Of a DNA stretch of 6,384 nt, positions 1 through 4,723 are shown one piece after another. Source of the DNA: CAYOBW01 sp964402115 (GTDB taxonomy: Bacteria; Verrucomicrobiota; Kiritimatiellia; UBA8416; CAYOBW01); assembly GCA_964402115.1 (NCBI GenBank), contig CAYOBW010000371.1, forward strand, positions 1-6,384. Direction: 5' to 3'. The notes beneath the pieces are model-generated. The model had not been told where the DNA came from. It searched no databases and worked only from the letters and a program-made list of their open reading frames with translations. Each line of letters begins with the position of its first letter. The first letter of the stretch is position 1. The position numbers and the translations under genes were made by a program.

Positions 1-1054
1 CCTCCCACCAGATGTCGCCGTCATCGGTCAGCACGCAGTTGGTGAAGATGGAGTTGGCCTTGATGCTGTCCATCGCCATCGGGTTGGACTTGTAGCTGGT
101 GCCCGGGGCGACACCAAAGAAACCCGATTCCGGATTGATGGCGTGCAGGCGGCCGTCGGGACGGATCTTCATCCAGGCGATATCATCGCCGATGCACTCG
201 CATTTCCAGCCTGGAATGGTCGGCTGGAGCATGGCGAGATTGGTTTTGCCGCAGGCGCTGGGGAAGGCGGCGGCAATGTGGAAGCGCTTGCCCTGCGGAT
301 TGGTCAGGCGCAGGATCAGCATGTGCTCGGCCATCCAACCCTCGCGGCGGGCCATGGTGGAGGCGATGCGCAGCGCCAGGCACTTCTTGCCGAGGAGGGC
401 GTTGCCGCCGTAGCCCGAGCCGTAGGACCAGATCGAGGGGTCGTCCGGGAAGTGCACGATGTACTTCTTCGTGGGATCAGGCTCGCAGGGCCAGGGCACG
501 TCGGCCTGGCCGGGTTTGAGCGGGGCGCCCACGGAGTGCACGCAGGGAATGAACGCGCCGTCCGTTCCCAGCTTGTCGAGCACGGCCTGGCCCATGCGCG
601 TCATGATGCGCATGTTGACGACGACGTAGGGGGAGTCCGTGATCTCGATGCCGACCTTGGCGATCGGGGACTCCAGCGGGCCCATGCAGAACGGGATGAC
701 GTAGAGCGTGCGGCCCTGCATGCAGCCGTCGAACATCGTCTTGAGGCGCGAGCGCATCTCGCTGGGGTCGGCCCAGTTGTTTGTCGGCCCGGCTTCGTCC
801 TGCGTGGCGGCGCAGATGTAGGTGCGGTCCTCGACGCGGGCGACGTCGCTGGCGTGCGAGCGCGCGAGGAAGCAGTTCGGCCGGCGCTTGGGGTCCAGGC
901 GCGTGAACGTGCCGGATTTCACCATCGCATCGCAGAGCATGGTGTTCTCGGCTTCCGAGCCGTCGCACCAATGCACCTGGTTCGGCTTGCAGAGCTTGGC
1001 GATCTCCTCGACCCAGGCGAGCAGCTTCTTGTTCGTCGTCAGTGTGGTCGTCAT
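1..1054 (-). CDS. pckG: GTP-dependent phosphoenolpyruvate carboxykinase, N-terminal part (cut by window edge)
   Basis: Cytosolic enzyme that converts oxaloacetate plus GTP to phosphoenolpyruvate, CO2 and GDP, the entry step of gluconeogenesis. Reading from ATG at 1054, 351 codons are visible without a stop; the GTP-type family is usually about 600 residues, so the C-terminal part, including the mobile lid loop, lies outside the window. Visible signatures are the R-loop ARSHASDVARVE (Arg65), the substrate-binding YGSGYGGN (211-218), the GTP P-loop PSACGKTN with the hyper-reactive Cys268, Lys270 and Thr271, the metal-binding kinase-2 motif IGDDIAW (Asp290, Asp291) and FGVAPGTSYKSNPMA. P-loop spacing and the ACGKTN form are those of the GTP class, not the ATP class (pckA). 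The start is supported by AAGGAG at 1064-1059, four bases before ATG. It follows the epimerase gene on the same strand with a 125-nt leader that contains a terminator-like hairpin. Identification is very secure. Confidence 0.96.
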   Translation of the reverse strand, partial: MTTTLTTNKKLLAWVEEIAKLCKPNQVHWCDGSEAENTMLCDAMVKSGTFTRLDPKRRPNCFLARSHASDVARVEDRTYICAATQDEAGPTNNWADPSEMRSRLKTMFDGCMQGRTLYVIPFCMGPLESPIAKVGIEITDSPYVVVNMRIMTRMGQAVLDKLGTDGAFIPCVHSVGAPLKPGQADVPWPCEPDPTKKYIVHFPDDPSIWSYGSGYGGNALLGKKCLALRIASTMARREGWMAEHMLILRLTNPQGKRFHIAAAFPSACGKTNLAMLQPTIPGWKCECIGDDIAWMKIRPDGRLHAINPESGFFGVAPGTSYKSNPMAMDSIKANSIFTNCVLTDDGDIWWE

Positions 1055-1058
1055 GGCG

Positions 1059-1081
1059 CTCCTTCCCCGCCTCCCGGCGGG
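1059..1081 (-). promoter_or_regulatory. pckG ribosome binding site with abutting small hairpin
   Basis: On the minus strand CCCGCC (1081-1076) pairs with GGCGGG (1071-1066) around a GGGA loop, which fits the GNRA tetraloop pattern. The stem ends two bases before the Shine-Dalgarno AAGGAG (1064-1059). Such a stem can either hold the site open or hinder ribosome loading. The pairing is seen directly; any role is inference. Confidence 0.45.
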
Positions 1082-1094
1082 CGTACGGTTCCAG

Positions 1095-1134
1095 AAAAAC
1101 GAAGGCCGACACGATTCCCTCCGTGTCGGTCCCC
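1095..1134 (-). terminator. Intrinsic terminator-like hairpin between the epimerase gene and pckG (terminator or attenuator)
   Basis: On the minus strand CCGACACG (1129-1122) pairs perfectly with CGTGTCGG (1113-1106) around an 8-nt loop. The stem continues through one A-C mismatch, two G-C and two G-U pairs (1134-1131 with 1104-1101), and after one G comes a run of five U (1099-1095). This is the form of a rho-independent terminator. It lies 46 nt after the epimerase stop and about 40 nt before the pckG start. It could end the epimerase transcript, or act as an attenuator in the pckG leader, because no promoter is visible between the hairpin and pckG. Confidence 0.6.
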
Positions 1135-1155
1135 GTTCATCCTTTGAGCCGGGCA

Positions 1156-1183
1156 AGTGTACGCGCCCCCGGCGGGAAGTCAA
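1156..1183 (-). promoter_or_regulatory. Candidate sigma-70-type promoter for pckG
   Basis: Minus-strand TTGACT (1183-1178, five of six to the -35 consensus), a 16-nt spacer and TACACT (1161-1156, four of six to the -10 consensus). The -35 hexamer overlaps the stop codon of the epimerase gene. A transcript from here would begin near 1149 and carry a leader of about 95 nt containing the terminator-like hairpin. It rests on pattern matching only. Confidence 0.4.
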
Positions 1184-2136
1184 TGCGATTTGGCGACCTG
1201 CTCGGCGATCCACGGGTACGTGCGCTCGATGCCTTCCTTCAGGAAGACCCTGGGCTGCCACCCGATCGAGTAGATGCGGGCGTTGCTGAAGTTGCGCGAC
1301 TGCACGCCGACCGGCCCCTTCACGTGCTTGATCGTGATGGGCTTGCCGGCGACTTCGCCGACGGTTCTGGCCAGCTCGTCCACCGTCACGTACTGCGGGC
1401 AGCCGATGTTGACGGCGCCTTCGAGGTTCGAGTGCATGAGGCGGAAAATCCCGTCGGTCATGTCGTCCACGTGCGTGTACGAGCGCACGGCCGTGCCGTC
1501 GCCCCACACCTCGACGTCCCCGCCCGCGGGCACCTCGGCGACCTTGCGGCACATCGCGGCGGGCGCCTTCTCGCGGCCGCCTGTCCAGGTGCCATACGCG
1601 CCGTAGCAGTTCTGGAAGCGCGCGATCCGCACGGCCATGCCGTACTTCCGCCCGTAGGCCATGGCCATGCGCTCGGAGTAGAGCTTCTCCCAGCCGTACT
1701 CGTTGTCCGGGTTGGCCGGCACGGCCTCGGCTTCCGTCATCTCGGGCTCGCCGGGCTTCATGTCGCGGTACACGCACACCGACGACGAGTAGAAGTAGCG
1801 CGGCACCGCCGCCTGGGCGGCCAGGTGCGTCATGTGCACGTTGATCAGCACGCTGTTGTGCATGATGTCGCACTCGGCGGAGTGGATGAAGCCCATGCCG
1901 CCCATGTCGGCAGCCAGCTGGTACACTTCGTCGAACCGTTCGCCGTTGAGCTCGAGGGCTTTGGCGCAGTTCGCGGGCGTGCGCAAGTCCAACACGCGGA
2001 AATCGTCGGCGTCGGTCGCCCGGTACTCGTGCTCCTTCTGGTCCACGCCGCGGACCCAGTACCCCTCCTGCTTCAGCCGGGCGACCAGATGGCCGCCAAT
2101 GAAACCGCCCGCCCCACATATCAACGCTCGTTTCAT
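1180..2136 (-). CDS. GDP-mannose 3,5-epimerase (extended SDR family)
   Basis: A 318-residue cytosolic NAD-dependent epimerase that by family turns GDP-D-mannose into GDP-L-galactose (and GDP-L-gulose). The N-terminal Rossmann motif is GAGGFIGG (8-15; Gly8, Gly11, Gly14). Family-specific blocks closely resemble the plant enzyme: ADMGGMGFI (76-84), YSSSVCVY with catalytic Cys121, the SDR pair Tyr147/Lys151 in EYGWEK, GTWTGGREKAPAA with catalytic Lys190, WGDG and RSYTHVDD (211-225), and SRN near 280-282 for the nucleotide phosphates. Tyr-to-Lys and Lys-to-Lys spacings (4 and 39) equal those I recall for Arabidopsis GME. In plants the product feeds vitamin C synthesis; in bacteria a surface polysaccharide role is more likely, but no glycosyltransferase is in view. 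ATG at 2136 is chosen because AAGGAG lies at 2149-2144, seven bases upstream; the longer in-frame extension to 2229 has no motif and runs through the promoter region. Other NDP-sugar epimerases lack the GGREKAPAA block. Confidence 0.93.
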   Translation of the reverse strand: MKRALICGAGGFIGGHLVARLKQEGYWVRGVDQKEHEYRATDADDFRVLDLRTPANCAKALELNGERFDEVYQLAADMGGMGFIHSAECDIMHNSVLINVHMTHLAAQAAVPRYFYSSSVCVYRDMKPGEPEMTEAEAVPANPDNEYGWEKLYSERMAMAYGRKYGMAVRIARFQNCYGAYGTWTGGREKAPAAMCRKVAEVPAGGDVEVWGDGTAVRSYTHVDDMTDGIFRLMHSNLEGAVNIGCPQYVTVDELARTVGEVAGKPITIKHVKGPVGVQSRNFSNARIYSIGWQPRVFLKEGIERTYPWIAEQVAKSH

Positions 2137-2170
2137 ACCCGCTCTCCTTCTTGAAAAAGCTAAGGGCGGC

Positions 2171-2199
2171 ACTTTAGAACAACAGGCGTTCCCGCGCAA
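2171..2199 (-). promoter_or_regulatory. Weak candidate promoter for the epimerase gene
   Basis: Minus-strand TTGCGC (2199-2194, three of six to consensus), a 17-nt spacer and TAAAGT (2176-2171, four of six). It would give a leader of about 28 nt holding the AAGGAG ribosome site. The divergent plus-strand gene has a similarly weak -10 (CAAAGT). Readthrough from the upstream gene is an alternative. Confidence 0.3.
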
Positions 2200-2227
2200 G
2201 GAAAAGGCTCGAGACAGGGGTTCCCGC
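2182..2227. repeat. Pair of 14-bp direct repeats spaced 32 bp apart, possible operator
   Basis: ACAGGCGTTCCCGC (2182-2195) and ACAGGGGTTCCCGC (2214-2227) match at 13 of 14 bases with starts 32 bp apart, close to three helical turns, so both would face the same side of DNA. The first copy overlaps the candidate -35 and spacer for the epimerase gene and the second lies just upstream. This suits a transcription factor binding in tandem. The repeat is seen directly; the regulator is unknown. Confidence 0.45.
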
Positions 2228-2233
2228 ACGGTC

Positions 2234-3247
2234 TCACGCCGCCGGTGTGCCGGCTTCCAGCGTGCCGATACCAGCTGTCTTGGCGTCCGCGAGTCGTCTG
2301 CCGAGCTCCCCGAGGATGTCCTGCAGTGGCAGGCGCAGGGCGCGTGTGTCAGGCAACGTGAGCATGCCGACCGTCAGCCGCACAGGGGCGTCGGCGTGGC
2401 CGATGGGCGCTTCGAAAACCGCCTCCTGCAGCGCACGGAGCTTCGTCTTCGCCGCTGCCCCGTCCGTGTTCGACAGGCACAGGATCAGCTCGTCGGCGCC
2501 GAAGCGGCCCTGCAGGTCCAGGTCGCTGATGCGCGGCTTGATCGTGCGCACGACATCCGCCAGCATGGCATGGGCGGCGTCTATGCCGTGGCAGTCGATG
2601 TAGCGGCGGAAGGCATCCACGGCCAGCAACGCCAGGGTGACGGGGTAGGCATGCGCGCGGGCCCGTTCCAATTCCGTTGCCAGCAGCGGCACGAAGGCCT
2701 TGTACTGCAGGGCCTGTGTGGCGTCGTCGATGGAAGAGAGCTTGCGGCTCTGCGCGATCAGTTCGAACTTCTCCATCACCTGGCCGATCAGGTAGCCGAT
2801 CACCTGGAGGTGCAGCATGTCCGCGTCGTCGAACGGCGGGGCCTCCGCGCGGTCGCAGAAGACATAGCCGACACCGCGCTGGTTCTTGATGATGGGCGCC
2901 AGCAGGGCTGAGGTGAAGTCGTGCTCCAGGCGCACCTCCCGGTACAGCGGCGTGTCCGCCGGCAGCCCTGCCAGCCGCACGGGCTTCTGCTCCAGCACCA
3001 CGCGCTCCGCCGCGGGGCCGGGGGCGTCCCGGCGAAACTGCTTGGCGAAGGTGTAACTGATCTGGCGGGAGATCTTGATCCGTAGCGCCTTCGTGTCCTC
3101 GTCGATCAGGATGACGGCGATGCTGTGACAGGGGAAGAACTCCTTGGTGCTGTCCATGAGGACGTGCAGGGACTCCTCGAGCGAAAGCGCACCGTCGGCT
3201 TTGCGCATGACGTGTACCAGCCAGCCGCCCAGCGTCGGTGTTTGCAT
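2234..3247 (-). CDS. GAF-domain protein with a degenerate GGDEF domain
   Basis: A 337-residue soluble protein with no membrane segment or signal peptide. Residues about 20-160 have the pattern of a GAF sensor domain (alternating strands such as IAVILIDED and SALLAPIIKNQRGVGYVF). A connecting helix (155-172) leads to a GGDEF-type fold at 173-325. Active diguanylate cyclases make cyclic di-GMP from two GTP. Here the signature is GADEL (250-254), the usual LTGLxNRR segment is replaced by DATQALQYKAF (175-185), and the nucleotide-binding Asn and Asp of FKxxND..GHxxGD are replaced (AFRRYIDCHGIDAAHAM, 212-228). Asp211 is kept. The inhibitory RxxD site reads SDLD (241-244). Catalysis is therefore doubtful; a GTP-sensing or protein-binding role is possible. 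GGGGAGG (3260-3254) sits right after the upstream kinase stop and six bases before ATG 3247, so the two are co-transcribed. GAF assignment is less certain than GGDEF. Confidence 0.85.
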   Translation of the reverse strand: MQTPTLGGWLVHVMRKADGALSLEESLHVLMDSTKEFFPCHSIAVILIDEDTKALRIKISRQISYTFAKQFRRDAPGPAAERVVLEQKPVRLAGLPADTPLYREVRLEHDFTSALLAPIIKNQRGVGYVFCDRAEAPPFDDADMLHLQVIGYLIGQVMEKFELIAQSRKLSSIDDATQALQYKAFVPLLATELERARAHAYPVTLALLAVDAFRRYIDCHGIDAAHAMLADVVRTIKPRISDLDLQGRFGADELILCLSNTDGAAAKTKLRALQEAVFEAPIGHADAPVRLTVGMLTLPDTRALRLPLQDILGELGRRLADAKTAGIGTLEAGTPAA

Positions 3248-3260
3248 GGACTGCCTCCCC

Positions 3261-4424
3261 TCATTTGCCGGCCGTGTCGTCGCCGGCCGGCGCGCCTGCC
3301 TCCTCGAATTGCAGCAGCAGCACGGCGAAGGTGCTGCCCTGTCCGACCGCGCTCCGCAGCTCGATGTCGCCCTTCATGTCGCGTACGATGCCGCGCGCGA
3401 TGGAGAGGCCGAGGCCCGTGCCCTTGCCCTTCTCCTTCGTGGTGAAGAACGACCGGAAGATCTCCTCCCGCAACTCCTCGGGGATGCCCGTGCCGGTGTC
3501 GGTCACCGCCAGCCGCCAGAACGCCTGGCCATCGCGCCCGGCGGGGGAGACGTCCAGCGTCAAGGTGCGGACAGGCTGCCCCTTCATCGCGTCACACGCG
3601 TTGCCGATGAGGTTGACCAGGACCTGCTCCAGGTGGTTGGCGGAGCCGAGGACGAAATGCCGGCCGGGGGGGACGTTGTTCTCCACGCGGACCCCGTTGG
3701 ATTTGAGCTTGTTGTCGATGATAAACAGCGCGTCGGCGACGCTGGCGGCCAGGTCGACGCGTTCATAGCGGTCCACCATCGCGCGCGAAAAGTTGCGCAG
3801 GTGTTCGGAGAGCTTTTGGATGGACAGCGAGGCGCGCGTGATGTGCTCCGCGTGACGGGCGATGTTGGCGCGGCTGGCCGCGGCGTCGGCGTCGTCGCGC
3901 CCCAGCTCGCGCTGAATCAGCTCGTTGGACAACGAGATGACGGTCAGGGGATTGTTGATGTCGTGCGCGACGCCGGAGGCCAGCTCGCCGATCGCCGCGA
4001 GGCGGCCGGCGTGCACGAGGCTCTCCTGCAGGGCCTTGATGGGCCGGATGTCGCGGAGGATGGAAAACGAGCGCAGGAAGCGGCCGTCGTCGTCGTAGAT
4101 GCTGAACGAGCGAATTTCAACGGGGATGCGCGTCCCGTCGCGGGCTTTGAGCAGGCTCTCCTTGACGAGTTTGTCGCCGCGCTGCTTAAGGTCCTGGAAG
4201 CCGCGCTCCATGTCGCGGAGCACCTCGTCGGCGTAAAGCTCGCGGACGTGCATGCCCAGGATCTCGGCCCGTGTGTAGCCCAGCAGCCTTTCGGCCGCCT
4301 TGTTGGTGAAAACGATGCGACCGTTGTCATCCACCGAATGGATGATGTCGGGGAAACTCTCGAGCAGGTTCGCAAAAACATCCGCATCCCGGATCTCCTG
4401 GGAGTTTATGCGCATCAGACTCAT
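3261..4424 (-). CDS. Soluble PAS-domain sensor histidine kinase (NtrB-like)
   Basis: A 387-residue cytoplasmic sensor kinase that by family autophosphorylates on histidine and passes phosphate to a response regulator. No transmembrane helix is present. A PAS domain spans about 14-130 (SFPDIIHSVDDNGRIVFTNK, ERLLGYTRAEILGM). The dimerisation helix carries the H-box GELASGVAHDINNPL with phospho-acceptor His154. The ATPase domain has the N-box NLIGNACDAM (Asn271, Asn275), G1 DTGTGIP (309-315), F-box RSFFTTKEKG and G2 GKGTGLGLSI (333-342). All catalytic motifs are intact, in the style of NtrB/HPK4 kinases. ATG 4424 is chosen because AGGAAAGGG lies just upstream and a strong promoter places transcription start near 4440; the TTG at 4475 falls in the -35 box. 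It is followed after 13 nt by the GAF/GGDEF-like gene. The partner regulator and the ligand are not visible here. Confidence 0.95.
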   Translation of the reverse strand: MSLMRINSQEIRDADVFANLLESFPDIIHSVDDNGRIVFTNKAAERLLGYTRAEILGMHVRELYADEVLRDMERGFQDLKQRGDKLVKESLLKARDGTRIPVEIRSFSIYDDDGRFLRSFSILRDIRPIKALQESLVHAGRLAAIGELASGVAHDINNPLTVISLSNELIQRELGRDDADAAASRANIARHAEHITRASLSIQKLSEHLRNFSRAMVDRYERVDLAASVADALFIIDNKLKSNGVRVENNVPPGRHFVLGSANHLEQVLVNLIGNACDAMKGQPVRTLTLDVSPAGRDGQAFWRLAVTDTGTGIPEELREEIFRSFFTTKEKGKGTGLGLSIARGIVRDMKGDIELRSAVGQGSTFAVLLLQFEEAGAPAGDDTAGK

Positions 4425-4446
4425 ATGCCGCCCTTTCCTGATGTGG

Positions 4447-4475
4447 CGGATAGCATCCGGGCGGCGAGATGTCAA
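4447..4475 (-). promoter_or_regulatory. Promoter of the histidine kinase operon
   Basis: Minus-strand TTGACA (4475-4470, perfect -35), a 17-nt spacer and TATCCG (4452-4447), with TGC just before it as an extended -10. Transcription would start near 4440, giving a leader of about 16 nt with AGGAAAGGG ahead of ATG 4424. This is the best promoter in the window. Confidence 0.65.
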
Positions 4476-4505
4476 GCCCGCGCAACCCCCGAAAACCTCG
4501 GCTCA

Positions 4506-4519
4506 GGGGGCGATCGCGG
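4506..4519. repeat. Left 14-bp direct repeat flanking the palindromic element
   Basis: GGGGGCGATCGCGG here is identical to 4669-4682. It contains the palindrome GCGATCGC. Its last seven bases, ATCGCGG (4513-4519), also recur directly after the element at 4664-4670, as expected of a target-site duplication. Confidence 0.7.
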
Positions 4520-4556
4520 GGTAACGCCTCAGTGACGCAGTGGGGGGAGGGCGCTA

Positions 4557-4573
4557 ACGGCGGGGACCGCCGT
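4557..4573. repeat. Small hairpin inside the left arm
   Basis: ACGGCGG pairs with CCGCCGT around a 3-nt loop (GGA), seven base pairs with no mismatch. It competes with the long stem of the element. Confidence 0.6.
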
Positions 4574-4606
4574 CTCCACGCCTCGTCGCCTGCCCACGCC
4601 ATGGAG

Positions 4607-4624
4607 ACGGCCGTCCCCGGCCGT
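4607..4624. repeat. Small hairpin inside the right arm
   Basis: ACGGCCG pairs with CGGCCGT around TCCC, seven base pairs with no mismatch. It is the mirror of the left-arm hairpin with one inner pair swapped and the loop one base longer. Confidence 0.6.
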
Positions 4625-4668
4625 TACGCTCCCTGTGGTCCCCTTGCGTCACTGAGGCGTACCATCGC

Positions 4669-4682
4669 GGGGGCGATCGCGG
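4669..4682. repeat. Right 14-bp direct repeat flanking the palindromic element
   Basis: GGGGGCGATCGCGG, identical to 4506-4519. It is directly followed by TTGACA, the candidate -35 box of the plus-strand gene, so it could be part of that promoter's upstream region. Confidence 0.7.
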
Positions 4683-4711
4683 TTGACAATGGAACAGGCT
4701 GCTGCCAAAGT
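4683..4711 (+). promoter_or_regulatory. Candidate promoter of the exported-protein gene
   Basis: TTGACA (4683-4688, perfect -35), a 17-nt spacer and CAAAGT (4706-4711, three of six to the -10 consensus). Transcription would start near 4718, only about six bases before ATG 4724, giving a nearly leaderless mRNA. That fits the absence of any Shine-Dalgarno sequence before this ATG. The -10 is weak. Confidence 0.4.
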
Positions 4712-4723
4712 CCGGCTTTAACG

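Larger units (their letters stand above)
4520..4663. mobile_element. 144-bp palindromic MITE/REP-like element between divergent promoters
   Basis: Nearly the whole stretch is an inverted repeat. The outer ends GGTA...TACC enclose a perfect 16-bp stem (4524-4539 with 4645-4660). After a looser G/C-rich part (4540-4555 with 4626-4644), a second long stem follows (4555-4578 with 4602-4626, one mismatch and one bulge), capped by a 23-nt loop. ATCGCGG occurs on both sides (4513-4519 and 4664-4670), like a 7-bp target-site duplication (9 bp if the ambiguous GG is counted). It has no coding capacity, so any movement would need a transposase from elsewhere. It lies upstream of both neighbouring genes and so is not a shared terminator. 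Alternatives are a paired REP (BIME-like) unit or a structured regulatory palindrome. Copies elsewhere in the genome would settle this. Confidence 0.65.

Noticed and set aside
143..1147. Long plus-strand open frame of 334 codons opposite pckG
   Set aside because: It is the antisense shadow of a certain gene in GC-rich DNA, is rich in His/Arg/Ala/Gly/Val with no domain pattern, and runs across the pckG leader.
1042..2154. Long plus-strand open frame of 370 codons opposite the epimerase gene
   Set aside because: Antisense shadow of a gene with full catalytic motifs; low-complexity composition and no ribosome site.
2137..2229. Upstream in-frame start of the epimerase at 2229
   Set aside because: The added 31 residues precede the Rossmann start expected at the N-terminus and cover the regulatory repeat, while ATG 2136 has a good AAGGAG.
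2201..2235. Weak terminator after the GAF/GGDEF gene (GAGAC/GTCTC stem with a short T run on the minus strand)
   Set aside because: Only five base pairs with a 15-nt loop and four T; it is too weak to call and overlaps the direct repeat.
3144..4535. Long plus-strand open frame of 463 codons opposite the histidine kinase
   Set aside because: Antisense shadow; the minus-strand kinase carries all conserved boxes, and this translation shows none.
4506..4682. GCGATCGC motifs as a sign of cyanobacterial HIP1 repeats
   Set aside because: Only the two copies flanking the element were noticed, and the gene content does not point to a cyanobacterium.
4689..4721. Ten-codon open frame (MEQAAAKVRL) ending two bases before ATG 4724, possible leader peptide
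   Set aside because: It starts at the edge of the candidate -35 box, so the proposed transcript would begin after it, and it has no ribosome site.
4469..4723. N-terminal extension of the plus-strand gene, including ATG at 4601
   Set aside because: The extension runs through the palindromic element and the candidate promoter, and would bury the signal peptide 40-85 residues inside the protein.
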